From: Bacillota bacterium
GTDB taxonomy: Bacteria; Bacillota; Clostridia; Lachnospirales; Lachnospiraceae
Direction: 5' to 3'
DNA length: 64,000 bases
NCBI GenBank assembly: GCA_023439125.1
Contig: JAEXOU010000006.1
Coordinates: 62,001-126,000 of the forward strand
Positions 26,108 through 34,053 of the stretch are shown in pieces. Each line of letters starts with the position of its first letter. The stretch's first letter is position 1. The notes below the pieces were generated by a model. It was given only the letters and a program-made list of their open reading frames with translations. It did no database searches and was not told where the DNA came from. Position numbers and translations under genes: made by a program.

Positions 26108-27649
26108 ATGAGTTTAAAGAACCGACTTAAGATGTCTTTTTTAATTATTATCATATTGCCAATCGTTTTAATTGCAATGATTGGTAAAGTGATTATTAAT
26201 TATCAAGTGAACTCAATACGTGAAACATATCAAGTTGAATCTGATTCTATTCAAGCAATCACGAATCCTCTTCAGATATTAAATAGAATCACGAGAGATG
26301 TATTTAATCGTATTAAGTTATATTCAGAGACAAATCCTGAAGTTTTAGAGGATTTAAAGGTTATTGAACGCTTGAATGAGGAATTGAAGGACAAGTACTC
26401 CTTTCTTGTTGTTAGGAAGGGAGATCAATTTATTTATGAGGGCGATGATAAAGAATTCAATAAACTGCGAGAAGACATAGCCTCGAATCAACCTTATACA
26501 ACAGATGTTGATGGGGGAATCTATATTGGGGGGGAAAATCCTGTCCTTGTGAAGCAACAGGATTTTATATGTAAGGATGGTTCTTTGGGAACAGTGTATG
26601 TACTCACAGATGTTGATACAATTGTTCCACAAGTAAAGGCTGTAGCCTTTCAAGCATCCATTGCCTTTATACTTATCATTACTACAACCGCAGTAATTCT
26701 TATTGTATGGTTATATCGCGGAATTATATATCCCTTAAATATATTAAAAAGAGCAACGAGAGAAATGAAAGAAGGAAATCTTAACTATTCGATTCAAATG
26801 AACACCTATGATGGAATCGGTGAGCTTTGTGATGATTTTGAGGAAATGAGAATTCATCTTAAGGAACTTATTGAGGTAAAGATGCAGTATGAAACGAATT
26901 CCAGAGAACTTCTGAGTAATATCTCTCATGACTTAAAAACTCCATTGACTACAATTAAGGGTTATGCAGAAGGGATTATCGATGGTGTTGCAGACAGTCC
27001 TGAAAAAATAGACCGCTATGTTAGAACGATATACAATAAGGCGAATGATATGACTGCATTAGTAGATGAACTGTCTATGTATGCGAGAATCGATAATAAC
27101 TCTTTACCTTATAATTTTAGAATGGTTGAAGTAAATGATTATTTTGATGATTGTATTGATGAACTTATGTTTGAGATGGAAGTAAAACATATTAAACTAA
27201 CTTATGAGAGCCAAGTTAATACAAAGTGTAAAATGATTATTGATACAGAGCAAATGAAGAAAGTAATTCATAATATTATCAATAATTCTGAAAAGTACAT
27301 GGACAAGGAAGAAGGAATAATCAAAGTTTGTGTAAAGGAGCAAGGTGATTTCATCAAAATTGAAATTGAAGATAATGGAGCTGGAATTGCTGAGAAAGAT
27401 TTACCAAACATTTTTGAGAGATTTTATCGTGCAGATATGTCACGAAACTCTCAAAAGGGAGGAAGTGGATTAGGACTTGCAATTGTACGTAAAATAATTG
27501 AAGAGCATGGTGGAAGCATTTGGGCCAGTAGCGAAGTTGGAATCGGGACAACGATTTATTTTACAGTTATGAAATGGACAGAGGAAGCAATGAAAGAAAA
27601 GAAATTCTCTAAGATGAGGAAAGAAATGATTCTTGAGGTTAAGGATTAA
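26108..27649 (+). CDS. Two-component sensor histidine kinase
   Basis: 513-aa inner-membrane kinase. There are two membrane helices (about 10-32 and 180-203) around a ~150-residue extracytoplasmic sensor, then HAMP and the H-box SNISHDLKTPL with phospho-acceptor His. The N-box is NNSEKYM, and the G-boxes are DNGAGI and GSGLGL. I chose ATG 26108 because GGAG lies 7 bases upstream; the longer frame from ATG 26060 begins almost on top of a TATAAT (26053-26058) that probably drives the gene. The stop TAA overlaps the AGGAGG of the response-regulator gene. The ligand is not inferable. Confidence 0.93.
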   Translation: MSLKNRLKMSFLIIIILPIVLIAMIGKVIINYQVNSIRETYQVESDSIQAITNPLQILNRITRDVFNRIKLYSETNPEVLEDLKVIERLNEELKDKYSFLVVRKGDQFIYEGDDKEFNKLREDIASNQPYTTDVDGGIYIGGENPVLVKQQDFICKDGSLGTVYVLTDVDTIVPQVKAVAFQASIAFILIITTTAVILIVWLYRGIIYPLNILKRATREMKEGNLNYSIQMNTYDGIGELCDDFEEMRIHLKELIEVKMQYETNSRELLSNISHDLKTPLTTIKGYAEGIIDGVADSPEKIDRYVRTIYNKANDMTALVDELSMYARIDNNSLPYNFRMVEVNDYFDDCIDELMFEMEVKHIKLTYESQVNTKCKMIIDTEQMKKVIHNIINNSEKYMDKEEGIIKVCVKEQGDFIKIEIEDNGAGIAEKDLPNIFERFYRADMSRNSQKGGSGLGLAIVRKIIEEHGGSIWASSEVGIGTTIYFTVMKWTEEAMKEKKFSKMRKEMILEVKD

Positions 27650-27662
27650 AGGAGGAAAATCA

Positions 27663-28352
27663 ATGGATAGGATATTGATTGTTGAAGATGAACAGGCAAT
27701 CGCTGAATTAGAAAAAGACTATTTAGAACTCTCTGGTTTTGATGTTACAATTGAAAATACAGGTGATAAAGGCCTAGAGCGAGCATTATCTGGTGAATTT
27801 AAATTAATTATTTTAGATTTGATGTTACCTAAAATGGATGGTTTTGAAATCTGCAAACGTATACGGGAAGAAAAGAATATTCCAATCATTATGGTCTCTG
27901 CAAAAAAAGATGATATAGATAAGATCCGAGGTTTAGGCCTAGGTGCGGATGACTATATGACAAAACCATTCAGCCCAAGTGAATTAGTTGCACGTGTTAA
28001 AGCACATTTAGCTCGTTATGAGAGATTACTTGGAAGTGGAATAAAAGAAAATGATATTATTGAGATTCGTGGTATAAAAATCGATAAGACAGCAAGAAGA
28101 GTCTATATTAATGGAGAAGAAAAATCATTCACAACGAAGGAGTTTGACTTGTTAACTTTTTTAGCACAGAACCCAAACCATGTATATACGAAGGAACAGT
28201 TATTCCAAGAAATCTGGGACATGGAGTCAATTGGAGATATTGCAACGGTCACAGTGCATATTAAGAAAATTCGTGAAAAGATTGAAGCAAACACTTCAAA
28301 ACCTCAATATATCGAAACTATATGGGGCGTTGGCTACCGCTTTAAGGTGTAA
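27663..28352 (+). CDS. OmpR-family response regulator
   Basis: 229-aa regulator. The receiver domain has ILIVEDE acidic pocket residues, phospho-acceptor Asp in LIILDLMLPKMDG, and the conserved Lys in DDYMTKPFSP. The C-terminal winged helix has KEFDLLTFLAQNPNHVYTKEQL and VTVHIKKIREKIE, ending IWGVGYRFKV. The start at 27663 is fixed by AAAGGAGG; the longer frame would begin inside the kinase gene. It forms a pair with the kinase directly upstream. No recognition site can be assigned with confidence. Confidence 0.95.
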   Translation: MDRILIVEDEQAIAELEKDYLELSGFDVTIENTGDKGLERALSGEFKLIILDLMLPKMDGFEICKRIREEKNIPIIMVSAKKDDIDKIRGLGLGADDYMTKPFSPSELVARVKAHLARYERLLGSGIKENDIIEIRGIKIDKTARRVYINGEEKSFTTKEFDLLTFLAQNPNHVYTKEQLFQEIWDMESIGDIATVTVHIKKIREKIEANTSKPQYIETIWGVGYRFKV

Positions 28353-28476
28353 TCAATAGTGAAAACGCCGAAAATATCGAAATAAATCTAATAAATAGGG
28401 CTTTACTTGGGTGGTAATTTAAGTTAAAATCACCACATAAATTACCAAGTAGGGCTTTTCAATTGGAGGTATGCTT

Positions 28477-28773
28477 ATGGAGAAGGATATGGAGAAAATC
28501 TACATTTGTACAACAGAAAAAGGATACCATTACATCTTTAAATGCATGAAGTGTTGTAACGAATATGAGTTGATTACGAGTGATGGACGCTATGGAAATT
28601 TGGGAGAATTTGAGTGCCCAAATTGTGCTGAAAAGTATTATGCAACGATTGATGACCATCCAGAACCATCTTTATATGTTTCAAAATATGGTGAACATCC
28701 CTCATCTATGTTTGATTCAGAAGGTAGAAAAAGAAGTATCGAAATCAAGTTTAATGAATTGGGATATTATTAA
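28477..28773 (+). CDS. Small zinc-ribbon-like hypothetical protein
   Basis: 98-aa protein with two cysteine knuckles, KCMKCC at ~24-27 and CPNC at ~48-51, suggesting a single zinc ribbon in the N-terminal half. The C-terminal half (HPEPSLYVSKYGEHPSSMF) shows no known motif. GGAGGT at 28464-28469 supports ATG 28477; ATG 28471 is also possible but too close. An inverted repeat upstream (TACTTGG and TAAATTACCAAGTA, about 28403-28452) may be regulatory. I do not recognise the family. It is a stand-alone gene between the two-component system and an untranslated region. Confidence 0.65.
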   Translation: MEKDMEKIYICTTEKGYHYIFKCMKCCNEYELITSDGRYGNLGEFECPNCAEKYYATIDDHPEPSLYVSKYGEHPSSMFDSEGRKRSIEIKFNELGYY

Positions 28774-29098
28774 AAGAGAGATGGATATCCAAGATAGATT
28801 GATATGAAGAGATTATATTCGACAAATAAACAGTACATATTGATTGTATTTGAAATTTCATTATCGGAATTGCTAGTAATAAAGCAGAGAAAGGCTGAGT
28901 GATTACTCAGCCTTAATTTATTTACTTACTATAATCGGGTATGTATTCATCATACCCGCTGATGTCAACAAGCATAAAATAGTCCTCGCCAAATGGCATA
29001 TTAAATCTGATTGTAAAGGTGAAGATATCTGATATAATAAATCTTAACAAATTGGAAATTGGTGGAGAGCGAAATGGTGATTAAGCGAGGTGCTATTA
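28774..29098. other. Intergenic region with two hairpins and a minus-strand coding remnant
   Basis: Holds a terminator-like hairpin AAGGCTGAGT-GATT-ACTCAGCCTT (28891-28914) and an inverted repeat CGGGTATG/CATACCCG (28936-28958). On the minus strand from about 29050 to 28922 lies a stop-terminated stretch that reads like the C-terminus of a protein (FTFTIRFNMPFGEDY ... YIPDYSK) but has no credible start. A TATAAT at about 29032 may drive the next gene. Confidence 0.5.
28922..29050 (-). pseudogene. Possible 3' remnant of a lost minus-strand gene
   Basis: About 40 codons ending in TAA at 28922-28924 read like real protein (FTFTIRFNMPFGEDY, then MLVDISGYDEYIPDYSK), yet no start codon with a ribosome site is found and the frame dissolves upstream. 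It overlaps the presumed promoter of the next plus-strand gene. A chance open frame is the alternative. Confidence 0.3.
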
Positions 29099-29761
29099 AT
29101 GAACAAAGAATGGGCAGAGCTAAATAAAACTATACAGTTACAAATAAAGAAAAAGGATACGTTTTCAGTAGGTATCGATACACTAATTCAACTTCGTAAG
29201 GAACTTATGGAACAGATTATGCAGTTTAAGACTGAATTATCTATTAATGATTTTAGTGCTATGCCGTATATGAACGCGAAAGGTTATCATAATAAAACGA
29301 TTGCGTATTCCCTTTGGCACATTTTTCGTATTGAAGACATTGTTGCACATTCACTTGTTGCAGGTGATGAGCAAATTTTCTTCTTAAGAGATTATCAAAA
29401 GCGTATAAATTCTCCGATTATTACAACTGCAAATGAACTTGTAAAAGAAGAAATCGAAGAATTTTCAAAAAAACTATGTATTGAAGAATTGTATAATTAC
29501 ATTAATGATGTGGATATATCCACATCACAGATATTAAAAACACTTACATATAGTAATATGAAAAAAAAGATGATAGATGAAAAAAGGAAATGTTTGATAG
29601 AACTAAATGTTGTAAGCGAAGACGAGAATGCTTATTGGCTAATTGATTACTGGTGCCAAAAAGATGTAAAAGGGTTAATACAGATGCCTTTTTCTAGACA
29701 TTGGATTATGCATATTGAGGCGTGCTTAAGGATAAAAGATAAACTGCTATCGATCAAATGA
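29099..29761 (+). CDS. DinB/DUF664-like helical protein
   Basis: 220-aa protein, nearly all helical. The pattern YSLWHIFRIEDIVAHSLV followed much later by FSRHWIMHIEACLRI resembles the DinB/YfiT four-helix bundle, where spaced histidines bind a divalent metal. I set the start at ATG 29099 behind GCGAGGTG; a GTG three codons earlier is the alternative. Family knowledge: DinB-like proteins include thiol transferases and many of unknown role. It lies 20 bases upstream of another hypothetical gene, probably one transcript. Assignment is tentative because sequence similarity within DinB is low. Confidence 0.6.
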   Translation: MNKEWAELNKTIQLQIKKKDTFSVGIDTLIQLRKELMEQIMQFKTELSINDFSAMPYMNAKGYHNKTIAYSLWHIFRIEDIVAHSLVAGDEQIFFLRDYQKRINSPIITTANELVKEEIEEFSKKLCIEELYNYINDVDISTSQILKTLTYSNMKKKMIDEKRKCLIELNVVSEDENAYWLIDYWCQKDVKGLIQMPFSRHWIMHIEACLRIKDKLLSIK

Positions 29762-29780
29762 ATAATGGAGGAATATTATA

Positions 29781-30335
29781 ATGAAAACATTTGATGAACT
29801 CGTTCTTGTGAATTATTGTTATCCTGATTGTACACCACTTATGAATATCATGCGTTTACCTGAAACTGATGCATTTCAATTAGCACATGAACTTGCAGAA
29901 ATGCATCCAGATACTACTGCATTTTATCGGTTTGCAGATTTTAATAATTATTATGTTCTACGCAAAATGCAGGACGAGTATTTGTATTCACGTTTTACTG
30001 AATTAGGTGGTTTACCAGAAGAAAAACACCCTCTTTCATTCGTAATCGATCGCAGTGATTTCTTACGCGATTGGTTTGGAAATGGTATAGAAACAAAACT
30101 GCTTTTAAAAGATATAGCCCCTTATCATATCAGCTTTACTATTGGTGACAGTGGTGCCGAATTCCAGAGTAAGGGCTGTATTGATTTACTCACAGTGGAT
30201 GTATTATACCAGCGTATCAATGAACATGGTGGTGATTTTGAAACTTTTATGCATACTACGGGTCGACACTATATTGAGGCACAGTTATGGTCTGATCAAT
30301 ATATTAGTAAAAGTAAGAATTCTATTGAAGCATGA
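29781..30335 (+). CDS. Hypothetical protein
   Basis: 184-aa soluble protein, mixed alpha/beta, with many aromatic and acidic residues (AFYRFADFNNYYVLRKM; FVIDRSDFLRDWFGNG). It has no signal peptide, membrane segment or metal motif, and I do not recognise it. AATGGAGGAATATTATA precedes the ATG, giving a good start. It follows the DinB-like gene by 19 bases on the same strand, so the two are probably co-expressed. Base composition is like the surroundings. Confidence 0.7.
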   Translation: MKTFDELVLVNYCYPDCTPLMNIMRLPETDAFQLAHELAEMHPDTTAFYRFADFNNYYVLRKMQDEYLYSRFTELGGLPEEKHPLSFVIDRSDFLRDWFGNGIETKLLLKDIAPYHISFTIGDSGAEFQSKGCIDLLTVDVLYQRINEHGGDFETFMHTTGRHYIEAQLWSDQYISKSKNSIEA

Positions 30336-30430
30336 AAAGTAAGACCACTTCCAGAGAATAAGGATATAATTGAGGCATTGCAACTATAAAATTCGGATTT
30401 TAGCGGTATTAAGAATACATAGAAAATATT

Positions 30431-30459
30431 TTGACTTTATGAATTAAATGCTATATAAT
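30431..30459 (+). promoter_or_regulatory. Sigma-A promoter of the binding-protein gene
   Basis: TTGACT (30431-30436), a 17-base spacer, TATAAT (30454-30459). The transcript should begin near 30466, leaving a ~250-base leader before the gene at 30716. Confidence 0.8.
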
Positions 30460-30460
30460 G

Positions 30461-30613
30461 GAAGTGCTGATGTAGAAGGAATAACCTGATAAAGAAGCGC
30501 TTCTAATCTATTTGATCTAACAATCTAAGAGTTTCTTAGTTGGAAGACAAACAAAAAATGAAAAGCGTATTTGACTTTTGATGGTATATTGATACAAATC
30601 AAAAGTCTTTTTT
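30461..30613 (+). promoter_or_regulatory. Structured leader with terminator (candidate attenuator or riboswitch)
   Basis: Right at the predicted transcript start, GAAGTGCT (30461-30468) can pair with AGCGCTTC (30496-30503) around a conserved-looking loop containing AAGGAATAACC. A small hairpin CTAAGA/TCTTAG (30525-30539) follows. Then comes an intrinsic terminator GACTTTTGAT (30573-30582) / ATCAAAAGTC (30598-30607) with six T, about 100 bases before the gene. It does not match the riboswitch classes I know by eye. Confidence 0.5.
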
Positions 30614-30715
30614 AATTTTAATAAGATTCAGTAGTCAAAAGGAAGAACGCTATAATTCACGCATATACACCAGCAATCTTATCAAGTAAATATATTATAT
30701 GGAAGGGAGAACTGT

Positions 30716-31807
30716 ATGAGAAGAAAAATATGTATGTTAGTATGTACACTCTTACTTGGAGTAGCAACATTAGCTGGTTGTTCAAAGGCTGATGAAAAAG
30801 TATCGAATGAGGCAACTATTACGCCAACAAAAGCAGTTACAGAGAGTGTAACACCAAACGAGGAGGTTACGTTAGAACCTACAGCAGAGCCAACGAAAGA
30901 AGTAGAAAAAGAAAAGTTAATTATACCAATTGCAGGCTTAAAAGGCCCAACATCTATGGGATTGGTATCTATGGTTGATTTAAGTGAACAAGAAAAAACA
31001 ACGAATCGTTATGAGTTAACAGTAGCTGGTACCGCAGATGAAATAACTGCAGGCATTATTAAAGGAGACTACCCGATTGCAGCAATACCATGTAATTTGG
31101 CAGCTGTTTTATATGCAAAGAGCAATGGTGCAATTAAAGTTGCGGGTATTAATACGTTAGGTGTTTTATATATTGTAGAAACTGGAGACACAATACATAG
31201 TATCGAAGACTTAAAGGGAAAAACGATATATTCTACAGGAAAAGGAACAACACCAGAGTTTACTTTAAACTATTTATTAGAATCCCATGGAATTGATCCA
31301 GAAAAGGATGTTACAATTGAGTATAAGTCAGAAGCAACTGAAATAGCCGCGATGTTAAGTGAATCCGAGAATGCAATCGCAATGTTACCGCAACCTTATG
31401 TTACAACAGTAATGATGAATAACGAAAAAGTTCGTGTGGCTCTTGATGTTACAAAAGAATGGGAAGCAGTAAGTGATAATAGTAGTTCTGTAGTAACAGG
31501 TGTCGTTGTTGTTAATACAGCTTTCTTAGATGAGAACAAAGATGCAGTTAATGCCTTATTGGCAGAGTATGCGAAATCTGTAGACTATGCAAATACAGAG
31601 GTTGTAGCAACCGCTGAACTAGTTGAGAAGTACGGAATTATTAAGAAGGCAGTTGCAGAGAAGGCTATGCCAGAATGTAATATTGTAATGATTCAGGGGG
31701 ATGAGATGAAGACAAAAGTGAATGGTTATCTTCAGGTATTATTTGAGCAAGACCCAAGTGCCGTTGGCGGAAGTATGCCAGATGATAACTTCTACTATAT
31801 TCCTTAA
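30716..31807 (+). CDS. NitT/TauT-type ABC transporter substrate-binding lipoprotein
   Basis: 363-aa lipoprotein with a signal peptide ending in the lipobox LAGC (lipidated Cys22), then a Thr/Glu-rich spacer to about residue 70. The binding domain that follows is of the SsuA/NMT1 type (GLKGPTSMGLVSM; AIPCNLAAVLY; IHSIEDLKGKTIYSTGKGTTPEF). Such proteins deliver nitrate, sulfonates, thiamine precursors or similar small anions or amines to a TauB/TauC-type transporter; the ligand is unknown. GAAGGGAGAACTGT precedes the ATG. No permease is adjacent; the likely partners are at 39500-40864. Expression is probably set by the leader at 30461. Confidence 0.88.
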   Translation: MRRKICMLVCTLLLGVATLAGCSKADEKVSNEATITPTKAVTESVTPNEEVTLEPTAEPTKEVEKEKLIIPIAGLKGPTSMGLVSMVDLSEQEKTTNRYELTVAGTADEITAGIIKGDYPIAAIPCNLAAVLYAKSNGAIKVAGINTLGVLYIVETGDTIHSIEDLKGKTIYSTGKGTTPEFTLNYLLESHGIDPEKDVTIEYKSEATEIAAMLSESENAIAMLPQPYVTTVMMNNEKVRVALDVTKEWEAVSDNSSSVVTGVVVVNTAFLDENKDAVNALLAEYAKSVDYANTEVVATAELVEKYGIIKKAVAEKAMPECNIVMIQGDEMKTKVNGYLQVLFEQDPSAVGGSMPDDNFYYIP

Positions 31808-31870
31808 TCGTTAGTTTGTTATAAATGAATTATAATACGTTTTCTAAAAGCACAAACACTCAATGTACTA

Positions 31871-31905
31871 CCAAGGGGCATATCATTTCGTGATATGCCC
31901 CTTGG
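31871..31905 (+). terminator. Strong hairpin after the binding-protein gene
   Basis: Perfect 15-bp stem CCAAGGGGCATATCA (31871-31885) / TGATATGCCCCTTGG (31891-31905) with loop TTTCG. It has no U-tract, so it may act in RNA stability as well as termination. Confidence 0.7.
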
Positions 31906-32045
31906 TCTATCATAGGAAATTCCTCCGAATTTCCTATGATAGAATAAGGCTCCGCAGGATGCGCACTAAGCTACGCTACGGCGTAGAACAAAAGCTTTGC
32001 TTGTAAAGTGTTGCTCGTGAGAGTGTGCGAAGCACACTTTTGTTC
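31906..32045 (+). repeat. Repeat family 2, copy A
   Basis: It begins with a perfect 17-bp hairpin (31906-31943; loop CTCC, inner core GAAATTC/GAATTTC). A 97-base segment (31949-32045) follows, starting GCTCCGCAGGATG and ending GAAGCACACTTTTGTTC. The segment is about 90% identical to 44134-44230, while the hairpin arms differ between copies. It sits directly behind another hairpin and before the end of the DUF885 gene. Confidence 0.8.
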
Positions 32046-32166
32046 ATTCAAATTTATTTAATTCAGCAACAACTTTCTTTAGAGCTTCAAGAGCATCATA
32101 TGGTAATTTATCAAATCTGTCTTTAAATGTTTCTCTGGATCCTACAAGATAATTTTCTTCCTCTTC
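32044..32166 (-). pseudogene. Possible C-terminal gene remnant next to repeat copy A
   Basis: About 40 codons ending TGA at 32044-32046 read EEENYLVGSRETFKDRF, then YDALEALKKVVAELNKFE, a convincing amphipathic helix pattern. There is no start codon after the upstream in-frame stop, and the stop codon lies within the end of the repeat. It may be the tail of a gene cut by the repeat; a chance frame is possible. Confidence 0.3.
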
Positions 32167-32168
32167 CT

Positions 32169-33899
32169 CTATTTTAGTTTAGACACTAAATTCTCTCTGA
32201 TTAACTCAAAAGGAGCTGGCCCAAAGTCAAGAAGAAATTCATGAAAATTTTTTAGTGTAAATTCATCTCCTTGAATCTCTTTTGCTAAATTTCTAAGTTC
32301 TATTATCTCGAGATAACCGATAGAATATGGGAGATAAACGCCAGGTTCAGCTAAAATAGTATAATATATACTTTCTGCTTCTTCATCGGAGTTGACGTAA
32401 TTACGCCAAAATTGTATGGTTTTTTCTTTTGTCCAGCCATTATAGTGTATACCGATATCGGTTAAGGAATAAAGGCAGTGAACTGCTATCATGTTGGCTT
32501 GTAGAAATCTTGCTAAATTGTCGTTTATGTTTGCTAGTTGATAGGAGTAGCATTCAACATATGTAGCCCATCCTTCATCATAACCTTTCACGTTTAGTAC
32601 ACTACGAATTGGATGTTTATTCAATTGACTAAAGTACACATTCTGATATAGATGACCTGGATAACCCTCATGAGCAATTGTTGGGAAAATTCTAGTCATA
32701 TCATAGGAAGGAAGATTATTAATATATATATTATTTTCAGTACAGTCATCGATAGGAGGAACAATATACATCGCTGGGCTTAGATGTTGCTGTAAGGATT
32801 CATGTACATATTTGACGTTATAATTAACAGAATTTATGGTAGGAAAGTCATTGGTCATTGAAGCAAAAAGATATTCCATGATCTCTGTAGGGTCTTCATA
32901 TGGGAAGGTCATTGTCTGATATTGATCATAAAGAGTAGGATCTTGAATACTAAGTGAGGTTAACATGGCAAAGCTACTGTTGAGTGCATTTTTGAGAGCT
33001 TTTTCCATCTCCTTTACGGATTTGGAGGAACCAGTGGTGGATTGTACAATCAGTTCGTAGTATTCTTTACCACCCTCGAAACCACATAACCCTTTTTTAT
33101 TAGTTGCTGTACCCTTGAGGGAATTTAACGTAAGAATGAGATTTTCATAAGCAGGGATAACACTATTTAAGATGGCATCTCTGTTTTTTTCCTCATATAC
33201 TAGTTTATCTTCTTTACTTAAATTTTCGAAGTTATTAATTTTCTCATTAAAGTATACAATAAGAAAATTATGTTCTGGATCGTTAATAAAATCACTGCAT
33301 TGAGAAATGATGGAATCAGCCACCTCATCTACCATGAAATAACCATGTTTGGACTTTTCTATCTCATAATCACATATCTGTTGAAAATAATCATCAACAC
33401 AAAGTAAGAGTTCCAAATATTCATCAATGTCTTTTTTCGAGGAAAGATCGTACTCTGCCAACAAGATCGGTAGCTGAGCTTGTAGCCCAGTAGTAGGACC
33501 TAACTGATCCGATAGATATAGATAGTTACCGCGACTTAGACTGTTTCTTAGGGAATTCGTAAGTATACGATAGGTTATATTACTTTCATTATCAAGCTGA
33601 GACGTATCTAGCTTTTCAAGTTTTGCTAATACATTTTCAGTATCAACTAAATCTTTTTTCATCTGATTTGTTGAATAATTGCCAAGAGTGGTTTTCTTAG
33701 CTTTAATGCCATAATTCTCAGGATGAGCTAAGAGATAGTGAAGTGAAAGAGAATCTTGCGTAGCCTCTTCTTCGAATATATCATTGATGATTTCATTAAA
33801 TTGTTCTTGTTCGGTTTTCTTAGCACAACTTGAAAGTAAAGTAATGGTAAAGCTTAGAATAAGAAAAAGGCTTACTACTTTCTTTGCGAAGCGTTTCAT
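32169..33899 (-). CDS. DUF885-family lipoprotein (metallopeptidase-like)
   Basis: 576-aa lipoprotein. The signal peptide MKRFAKKVVSLFLILSFTIT ends in LLSSC (lipidated Cys25), placing it on the outer face of the membrane. The family signature IAHEGYPGHLYQ and the downstream YDEGWATYVECYSY are intact and probably bind zinc, as in M32-like or DUF885 peptidases. ATG 33899 is chosen because TAGGAGGATATGCG lies just upstream and the signal peptide starts there; the frame is open 17 codons further. It is a single gene on the minus strand. The substrate is unknown; a role in peptide turnover is an inference from the family. Confidence 0.88.
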   Translation of the reverse strand: MKRFAKKVVSLFLILSFTITLLSSCAKKTEQEQFNEIINDIFEEEATQDSLSLHYLLAHPENYGIKAKKTTLGNYSTNQMKKDLVDTENVLAKLEKLDTSQLDNESNITYRILTNSLRNSLSRGNYLYLSDQLGPTTGLQAQLPILLAEYDLSSKKDIDEYLELLLCVDDYFQQICDYEIEKSKHGYFMVDEVADSIISQCSDFINDPEHNFLIVYFNEKINNFENLSKEDKLVYEEKNRDAILNSVIPAYENLILTLNSLKGTATNKKGLCGFEGGKEYYELIVQSTTGSSKSVKEMEKALKNALNSSFAMLTSLSIQDPTLYDQYQTMTFPYEDPTEIMEYLFASMTNDFPTINSVNYNVKYVHESLQQHLSPAMYIVPPIDDCTENNIYINNLPSYDMTRIFPTIAHEGYPGHLYQNVYFSQLNKHPIRSVLNVKGYDEGWATYVECYSYQLANINDNLARFLQANMIAVHCLYSLTDIGIHYNGWTKEKTIQFWRNYVNSDEEAESIYYTILAEPGVYLPYSIGYLEIIELRNLAKEIQGDEFTLKNFHEFLLDFGPAPFELIRENLVSKLK

Positions 33900-34053
33900 C
33901 GCATATCCTCCTAGAACTGCAAAAGCAGTATATATACCTAATGTATTCAATTTTTAGTCAAGATATTAAGCTTTTTACAAAACAATCCGAAATAATGGGT
34001 AGTTAGAAGGAATAAAAAATAATTATAAATATAATAAAGTGAGAGTGAAATCT

